From Myxosarcina sp. GA_180221_E-2-1-MAG-40_15 (GTDB taxonomy: Bacteria > Cyanobacteriota > Cyanobacteriia > Cyanobacteriales > Xenococcaceae), in the NCBI GenBank assembly GCA_020692205.1, contig JAIMKV010000011.1, positions 1,681-65,680 of the forward strand: DNA of 64,000 nt, read 5' to 3'. A program made the position numbers and the translations under genes. Each line of letters opens with the position of its first letter. The stretch's first letter is position 1. Positions 58,967 to 64,000 of the stretch are shown piece after piece. Below the pieces are notes generated by a model. The model was not told the origin of the DNA. It did not search any database and worked only from the letters and a program-made list of their open reading frames with translations.

Positions 58967-59554
58967 TTAATTTAATAAATTGCTAACGTTAACATTGCCA
59001 CGTTCTTCAGCAGGAGTAATAAATAACTCTTGAAACTGATATTTTAGATAGCCAGCAACCAGATTACTGGGAAACATTTCTAGGGCATTGTTATATTCAG
59101 TAACGGCTGCATTATAAAACCGTCTTGCAGCCGAGATTTGTTCTTCGGTTTCGTTAAGTGATGCCAGCAATTGGTTGACGTGCTGATCGGATTTCAACTC
59201 TGGATAATTTTCAATTAAGGCAACAATATTACCCATTGTGCGCGAGATTTGATTTTCTAGAGTCAGCCTTTGTTCTGAACCAACTTCACTCTTCATTACT
59301 TGCGATCGCAATCTCGTAATTTCAGCTAAAGTTTGCTGTTCAAATTCCAGATGATGTTTGACTACAGCCACCAAATTAGGAATTAAATCCCATCTTTTCT
59401 TAAGCAACACATCAACACTAGAACAAGATTTGCTGACTTGATTTTTCTTAAAAACCAAGCCATTGTATATTCTTACGCCGACGATAAAAATAGTACAAGC
59501 TAGCAGCAAAACTATACTTGCTACTGATAACAAAGTATATATTATAAAAGCCAT
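58967..59554 (-). CDS. LemA-family protein
   Basis: About 195 residues from the ATG at 59554; a longer frame adds 15. One N-terminal transmembrane helix is followed by YNGLVFKKNQVSKSCSSVDVLLKKRWDLIPNLVAVVKHH, ALIENYPELKSDQHVNQLLASLNETEEQISAARRFYNAAVTEYNNALEMFPSNLVA, the full LemA signature. Membrane-anchored helical protein of uncertain role, paired with the DUF3137-like gene. Confidence 0.9.
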   Translation of the reverse strand: MAFIIYTLLSVASIVLLLACTIFIVGVRIYNGLVFKKNQVSKSCSSVDVLLKKRWDLIPNLVAVVKHHLEFEQQTLAEITRLRSQVMKSEVGSEQRLTLENQISRTMGNIVALIENYPELKSDQHVNQLLASLNETEEQISAARRFYNAAVTEYNNALEMFPSNLVAGYLKYQFQELFITPAEERGNVNVSNLLN

Positions 59555-59730
59555 ATGAGAAAACCTATATTTAGAACTAATATCAAGCAAAAAAACCAAT
59601 TCAATCGCTCAAGAATCAGCTTCAAACTTAGAATTCCCTCAAAAACTAGATAACTATCAACTAACTTAAGGCTGAGAATTACAAAAAGAGTTAACTTGAG
59701 TTATATCGAGCAATTCAAAATTTAAAACTG

Positions 59731-60951
59731 ATGGTAAAAATTCTGCACTTATCCGATATTCATTTGGGAAGCGGTTTTTCTCATGGCAAGATTAATCCAG
59801 AAACAGGAATTAATACCAGATTAGAAGACTTTGTTAATACCCTAAAGATATGTATTGATCGGGCGATCGCTGAACCAGTCGATCTAGTCTTGTTTGGTGG
59901 AGATGCTTTTCCTGATGCTACCCCCGCACCCTATGTTCATGAAGCTTTTGCTAGTCAGTTTCGACGTTTAGCAGATGCTGAAATACCAGCAATTCTCTTA
60001 GTAGGCAACCACGACCAACACTCGCAGGGTAGTGGTGGTGCTAGTCTATCCATCTATCGTACCTTAGTTGTGCCAGGATTTATCGTCGGCGATACCATCG
60101 CTACTCATCACTTAGATACCCGTGGTGGTGCAATTCAAATTATTACCCTCCCCTGGTTGAATCGCTCTACCTTGTTAACTCGTCCCGAAACCGAAGGCCT
60201 AGCTTTGCCCGAAGTAAACGAAATGCTGATTCAGAAATTACAGCCAGTATTAGAAGCAGAGATCCGTCGCCTCGATCCCAAAATTCCTACAGTTTTATTA
60301 GCTCACTTGATGGCAGATCGAGCCAGTTTAGGGGCAGAGAAGTTTTTGGCGGTGGGCAAAGGCTTTACTATCCCTATGTCGATGTTGATTCGGGAGGAAT
60401 TTGATTATGTGGCCTTGGGTCATGTTCATAAACATCAAAACCTCAATCCTAGTAATGACCCCCCAGTCGTCTATCCAGGAAGTATCGAACGAGTCGACTT
60501 TGGCGAAGAAAAAGAAGCCAAAGGCTATATCTTGGTAAAATTGCAGCCAGGTAAAGCTGAGTGGAAGTTTTGCCCCTTACCTGCTCGTCCTTTTATCACT
60601 CTAGAAATGGACGTTTCTGAACAGGAAGACCCTTTAGCAGCGGTTTTAGAGGCGATCGCTAAACAAGATATTGACGAAAAAGTGGTTCGCTTGATCTATA
60701 AATTGCGCTCGGAACAATTAGATTTAATTAACACCTCTGCCATAGATAGAGCCTTGCAAACTGCTCATAGCCATAGCATTCGCCCAGAATTAGTTAGTCA
60801 GCTTGCTCGTCCTCGCCTTCCCGAATTAGGTGTGGGTAATACTTTAAACCCGATAGAAGCATTAACTACTTATTTGAACAATAGAACCGACTTAGAGGAC
60901 ATTCGTCAAGATTTATTAGCGGCTGCCGAGGTTTTGCTGAGTCAACGATGA
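59731..60951 (+). CDS. sbcD: SbcD-like DNA repair exonuclease subunit
   Basis: 406 residues of the calcineurin-type phosphoesterase family. Metal motifs are LSDIHLGSG, GGDAFPD, LLVGNHDQHS, LLAHLMADR and YVALGHVHKHQ, in order. SbcD is the Mre11-like nuclease subunit that works with the SbcC ATPase on hairpins and double-strand ends. The partner sbcC is not adjacent, as is common in cyanobacteria. GTG/ATG ambiguity is absent; ATG at 59731. Confidence 0.9.
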   Translation: MVKILHLSDIHLGSGFSHGKINPETGINTRLEDFVNTLKICIDRAIAEPVDLVLFGGDAFPDATPAPYVHEAFASQFRRLADAEIPAILLVGNHDQHSQGSGGASLSIYRTLVVPGFIVGDTIATHHLDTRGGAIQIITLPWLNRSTLLTRPETEGLALPEVNEMLIQKLQPVLEAEIRRLDPKIPTVLLAHLMADRASLGAEKFLAVGKGFTIPMSMLIREEFDYVALGHVHKHQNLNPSNDPPVVYPGSIERVDFGEEKEAKGYILVKLQPGKAEWKFCPLPARPFITLEMDVSEQEDPLAAVLEAIAKQDIDEKVVRLIYKLRSEQLDLINTSAIDRALQTAHSHSIRPELVSQLARPRLPELGVGNTLNPIEALTTYLNNRTDLEDIRQDLLAAAEVLLSQR

Positions 60952-60989
60952 GAGGCAGTTTCAGCTTAATTAAACTAAAAAACGTCAAC

Positions 60990-61170
60990 AATGGTTCGGA
61001 CAAAATTTGAATAATTTCAAAGACTGAAAGCCTAGAGAATTCGCATTTATCATCAGCAAACTTAATTTAATCAAAGTTAGCTTTATAGCTAACTTGAGAA
61101 AAAAGCCAAATTTTGATAACTATTGTCCTGTAAGGCTTACAAGTTCGTTAATAAAACTGTCCGAACCATT
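60990..61170. mobile_element. MITE-like element with 13-bp terminal inverted repeats
   Basis: AATGGTTCGGACA (60990-61002) and its exact reverse complement TGTCCGAACCATT (61158-61170) bracket 181 bases with no gene. Inside are the hairpin GTTAGCT-TTAT-AGCTAAC (about 61076-61093) and the palindrome TGTAAGGCTTACA. Short GTCAA sequences flank both ends but not in exact register. The structure fits a small non-autonomous transposable element; no transposase is present. Confidence 0.5.
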
Positions 61171-61184
61171 GGTCAATTAACTCA

Positions 61185-62612
61185 ATGAATACTAACAAAG
61201 CGCATCAACGCTGGGGTTATTTATTGCTGATTGCTAGTCTGTCAGCAATCTGCGTTGCGACGATATCTCCCTTTGAGTTTGTCATACCGCCAGGATTTTC
61301 GGGACGGTTGATCATTGAGGACTTTAACTTTGGCAGCAGCGTCAAAGATTATTTACAGAATATTTTGTTATTTATTCCTTTTGGGATCAGCTTAGCGTTG
61401 ATTTTTGATCGCCCGCAGCGCCAGACTTTAAGCATCTTAGTTATTGCTGGTTTGAGCGGTGCTGTGGTGTCAACTGTTGTTGAGGTAACGCAGTTGTTCT
61501 TACCCATTCGTGTTTCCAACCTGACAGACATCATCCATAACAGCTTAGGTAGTACTCTAGGGGGTATTTTATACTGTTGGCGTAGGAATATCACTCAGCT
61601 AGTGAGCGGTATAATCACAGGCGATCGCCGTAAGCTCAGTTTGAAATCTTTGCTAATTACGATCGCTGGCTATTGTTCAATAGTTATTTTAGGAGTATGG
61701 GTTTTACTAATTAACGTCACTTTGTCTAATTGGAATGAAGACTTTTACTTGGTAATTGGCAATGAGGCAACAGGCGATCGTCCATGGAACGGATATATTG
61801 ATAATTTGTATATTTGCGATCGTAGTTTAAATAAACTTGAAGTTGAACAGGCATTTAAGCAAGCTGATGCTTTTTTTCCTCAATTAACCAGCTTGGTAAC
61901 GGGTTTTAATTTCAATAATTTACCAAACTATTATCAAGATAATAGTCGTCATATTGCCAAATTATTATGGCATTCTTCATCTTCAACAAATCATCGAGAT
62001 AGCTCAAGTGATTTATCTAAAAATCAAGAATCAGCAAAAAAATCAGGAGTTTTAGTCAATTCACAACAATGGTTGAAAACTTCTCAGCCAGCAACTTTTC
62101 TCCAACAGAAATTAAAAAAAACTGACGAGTTCACCCTTTTTCTGACTATTTCTACTAACGATCTTAATCAAATTGGGCCAGCTAGAATTATAACTTTATC
62201 ATCTGGAATATATACTCAGAACTTAGTCGTTGCTCAAGAAAGAACAGACTTGAATTTTCGGTTGCGAACTCCAATTACTGGCAGCAATGCTACTCAACCA
62301 AAATTTATCATCCCGCAAGTTTTTAATAACTATAATCCTCAGCAAATTTTAATTACTTTTGCCGATAACAAGCTAAACTTTTATCTGGACAATTTCGCTC
62401 GTGAATATTCGTTTGAATTTACTCCAGCTAATAGCTTTTTAATTTATTTGCCTTGGGAACATAAGAACTGGATAATCAATCTTGAAAATTTTGAAATTAT
62501 TCGATATCAACTGCTTTTTTATTCGATAATTTTTGCTCCTCTGATTTTATTATTTGGCGTTTTGGTTTCTTACCTAATCGCCAGTAAATCTATTTTTAAT
62601 AAAAGGATATAA
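61185..62612 (+). CDS. VanZ-like membrane domain fused to LamG/ConA-like domain
   Basis: 475 residues. The N-terminal 140 residues have several membrane spans and the VanZ-like pattern DYLQNILLFIPFGISLALIF and VVEVTQLFLPIRVSNLTDIIHNSLGSTLGGIL. After two more spans, about residues 185-440 form a beta-rich region (WNGYIDNLYICDRSLNKLEVEQAF, then FTLFLTIST...QNLVVAQERTDLNFRLRTP...ILITFADNKLNFYLDN) resembling a LamG/concanavalin fold. A final helix near residue 450 re-enters the membrane. Probably an envelope protein binding glycans outside the plasma membrane. Confidence 0.7.
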   Translation: MNTNKAHQRWGYLLLIASLSAICVATISPFEFVIPPGFSGRLIIEDFNFGSSVKDYLQNILLFIPFGISLALIFDRPQRQTLSILVIAGLSGAVVSTVVEVTQLFLPIRVSNLTDIIHNSLGSTLGGILYCWRRNITQLVSGIITGDRRKLSLKSLLITIAGYCSIVILGVWVLLINVTLSNWNEDFYLVIGNEATGDRPWNGYIDNLYICDRSLNKLEVEQAFKQADAFFPQLTSLVTGFNFNNLPNYYQDNSRHIAKLLWHSSSSTNHRDSSSDLSKNQESAKKSGVLVNSQQWLKTSQPATFLQQKLKKTDEFTLFLTISTNDLNQIGPARIITLSSGIYTQNLVVAQERTDLNFRLRTPITGSNATQPKFIIPQVFNNYNPQQILITFADNKLNFYLDNFAREYSFEFTPANSFLIYLPWEHKNWIINLENFEIIRYQLLFYSIIFAPLILLFGVLVSYLIASKSIFNKRI

Positions 62613-62929
62613 ATGGTCGATTTTAGGTTGACATTTCATATTAGCCAATTCATAATTTGCTGACCAGATTAAGTTATTATCAAATCAACATTAAGCAATA
62701 TTTAGTTATTTTGCCAAATATTAAAAATTAAATTTTACTTCAACAATTTTTTACAATACTTGTTTTGTTTACCAATCGATTTTAAGAAATGCCACAATAG
62801 AATAGGATTAATATATCATGATTTGAGTCGATAAAATGCTAATGTTTAACACCAGCATTTAACTTTAGAGTAAAAATAAATGATCTAAAAATCTCAGCAT
62901 AAATGTGGTGTGAGCGAGGATTATTGGTA
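62613..62929. other. AT-rich intergenic region
   Basis: 317 AT-rich bases between the VanZ-like gene and the porin gene, presumably holding the porin promoter. No repeat, terminator or RNA gene was identified. Confidence 0.5.
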
Positions 62930-64000
62930 ATGTTTAGGTTTTGGGGAAGAATTGAGCAATTACCCCCTGTTTTTGCTATTTACATACTGTTATCATCAAG
63001 CATTGAGGCAACTGAAATACCAAAAAACCAGGAAATAAATTTTAATAAGCCAGATAAGGCCAGCTTAAAGATTGCCGAGCGTCAAGCAAGTTTAATTAAT
63101 AATTTAAGTTTAAAATCTAACCAGTTTAACTTATTAATTACTCAGGTAAATAGTATCGAACAATTGAAGGATATCAAGCCGACAGATTGGTCTTACGCAG
63201 CCTTAAAAGGTCTAATTGAACGTTATGGTTGCATTGATGGATATCCCAAAACAACGCCAGTAGGTGAAGAAACCTTGCCAGAAATGTCTTCTCGAACCTA
63301 TCGAGGACAACAAAGCGTTACTCGTGCTGAATTTGTTGCCGGACTTAACGCCTGTTTAAACCAAATTGAAACCATGATTGGTAATTCGGAAAATGTGCTT
63401 CAAACAGATGTAGCCACTGCTTTGCGATTAATGCAGGAGTTTCAATCAGAGTTAGCTATTCTACAGGGTAGGACAGACGGATCTCAGGCAAGATTAGAAG
63501 ATTTAGAAGCAACTCAATTTTCTACTACCACCAAACTAAGAGGAGAGGCTATTGTCGGCTTAGGTAGCATTTTATCTAGAAATACAGCAAACAATCCTGT
63601 ATTGGGCAGTAGACTAAGACTAGAATTATCAACTAGCTTTCAAGGAAACGATTTATTATTTACCAGATTATCCCGCAATGGCTTTCCTAGCTTTGAATCT
63701 GAGGTTGGAACTTTTCAAGGCAATCTCGCTTTTGCTGAACCTGATGATGATGATTTTGAGTTAGATGCACTACACTACTCCTTTAGTGTTGGCGATCGCT
63801 TTGACTTTATTATCGGTGCAGCGGGGGTAAATGCTGAGGATATTGCTCCTACAATCAATTTTCTGGATGGGGATGGAGGTTCAGGGGCAATTTCCGACTT
63901 TGGGACGCGAAACCCTTTGTATTATTCTCCAGGAGATGCTGGATTAGGCATTACCCATCGCCCCATCGATCAGGTTAAGATTAGTGCTGGCTATTTAGCT
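62930..64000 (+). CDS. SLH/OprB-type outer-membrane porin (partial, runs off the window)
   Basis: 357 codons are present from the ATG at 62930 with no stop before the window ends. An N-terminal hydrophobic segment (PPVFAIYILLSSSI) may be a signal. An SLH domain follows (IKPTDWSYAALKGLIERYGCIDGYP...TRAEFVAGLNACLNQIE), then a coiled coil (ALRLMQEFQSELAILQGRTDGSQARLEDLEATQ) and the start of a beta barrel (TTTKLRGEAIVGLG, FSVGDRFDFIIGAAG). This is the layout of cyanobacterial Som-type or iron-uptake porins. Confidence 0.9.
   Translation, partial: MFRFWGRIEQLPPVFAIYILLSSSIEATEIPKNQEINFNKPDKASLKIAERQASLINNLSLKSNQFNLLITQVNSIEQLKDIKPTDWSYAALKGLIERYGCIDGYPKTTPVGEETLPEMSSRTYRGQQSVTRAEFVAGLNACLNQIETMIGNSENVLQTDVATALRLMQEFQSELAILQGRTDGSQARLEDLEATQFSTTTKLRGEAIVGLGSILSRNTANNPVLGSRLRLELSTSFQGNDLLFTRLSRNGFPSFESEVGTFQGNLAFAEPDDDDFELDALHYSFSVGDRFDFIIGAAGVNAEDIAPTINFLDGDGGSGAISDFGTRNPLYYSPGDAGLGITHRPIDQVKISAGYLA

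Overview
The window is cyanobacterial chromosome. It carries a phycobilisome locus (pebA, pebB, cpcB, cpcA, cpcE, cpcF, with apcF elsewhere), glnN and amt with NtcA-type sites, CSP41-like and PAP/fibrillin genes, very many GCGATCGC (HIP1) octamers and a low G+C content. PebA and PebB imply phycoerythrobilin synthesis. The mixture suits a unicellular or pleurocapsalean-type cyanobacterium, but no rRNA is present to fix the taxon. No tRNA, rRNA or CRISPR array was seen.

Layout. 1-6.2 kb: heptamer tandem repeat, a GT4 glycosyltransferase, an SLC45/GPH-like carrier and an overlapping carrier-HEAT-cNMP fusion. 6.2-10.1 kb: a broken flavin amine oxidase, a GNAT enzyme, ftsI and an FtsL-like gene. 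10.2-16.7 kb: a FAD monooxygenase, then the minus-strand locus pebA-pebB-gap-cpcB-cpcA-cpcE-cpcF, with no rod-linker genes. 16.9-19.2 kb: a decaying Uma2 neighbourhood. 19.4-26.1 kb: pcrA/uvrD helicase, PAP/fibrillin, a stand-alone fatty acyl-AMP ligase and a MidA-like methyltransferase. 26.2-31.5 kb: nitrogen block (amt, glnN, both with NtcA-type sites) and apcF. 31.7-38.8 kb: CIRCE-groES-groEL, a BI-1-like protein, a methyltransferase, a NUDIX hydrolase and a SUI1/YciH protein. 38.9-47.9 kb: Omp85-like protein, DUF2232, Crp-family regulator, sugar transferase, pgsA, CSP41-like protein, prfC and a geranylgeranyl-reductase-like flavoprotein. 48.0-49.6 kb: two integron-type gene cassettes with attC-like sites and no integrase (GNAT; BrnT-type toxin-antitoxin plus a small unknown). 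49.7-64 kb: aroE, GH57, pfkA, aroC, a pseudouridine synthase lacking the usual Asp, lemA-DUF3137, sbcD, a VanZ-LamG-like fusion and the 5' part of an SLH/OprB porin that runs off the end.

Most of the window is core metabolism and light harvesting. The clearest accessory piece is the cassette pair at 47979-49579: in both cassettes the 7-base motif at the 5' boundary is the exact reverse complement of the motif opening the attC-like site behind the genes, as the integron-cassette model predicts. The second most interesting signal is a palindromic NtcA site at 27800-27813. It has a perfectly placed TATAAT pointing into a gene-free stretch between amt and glnN and may drive a small nitrogen-stress RNA.
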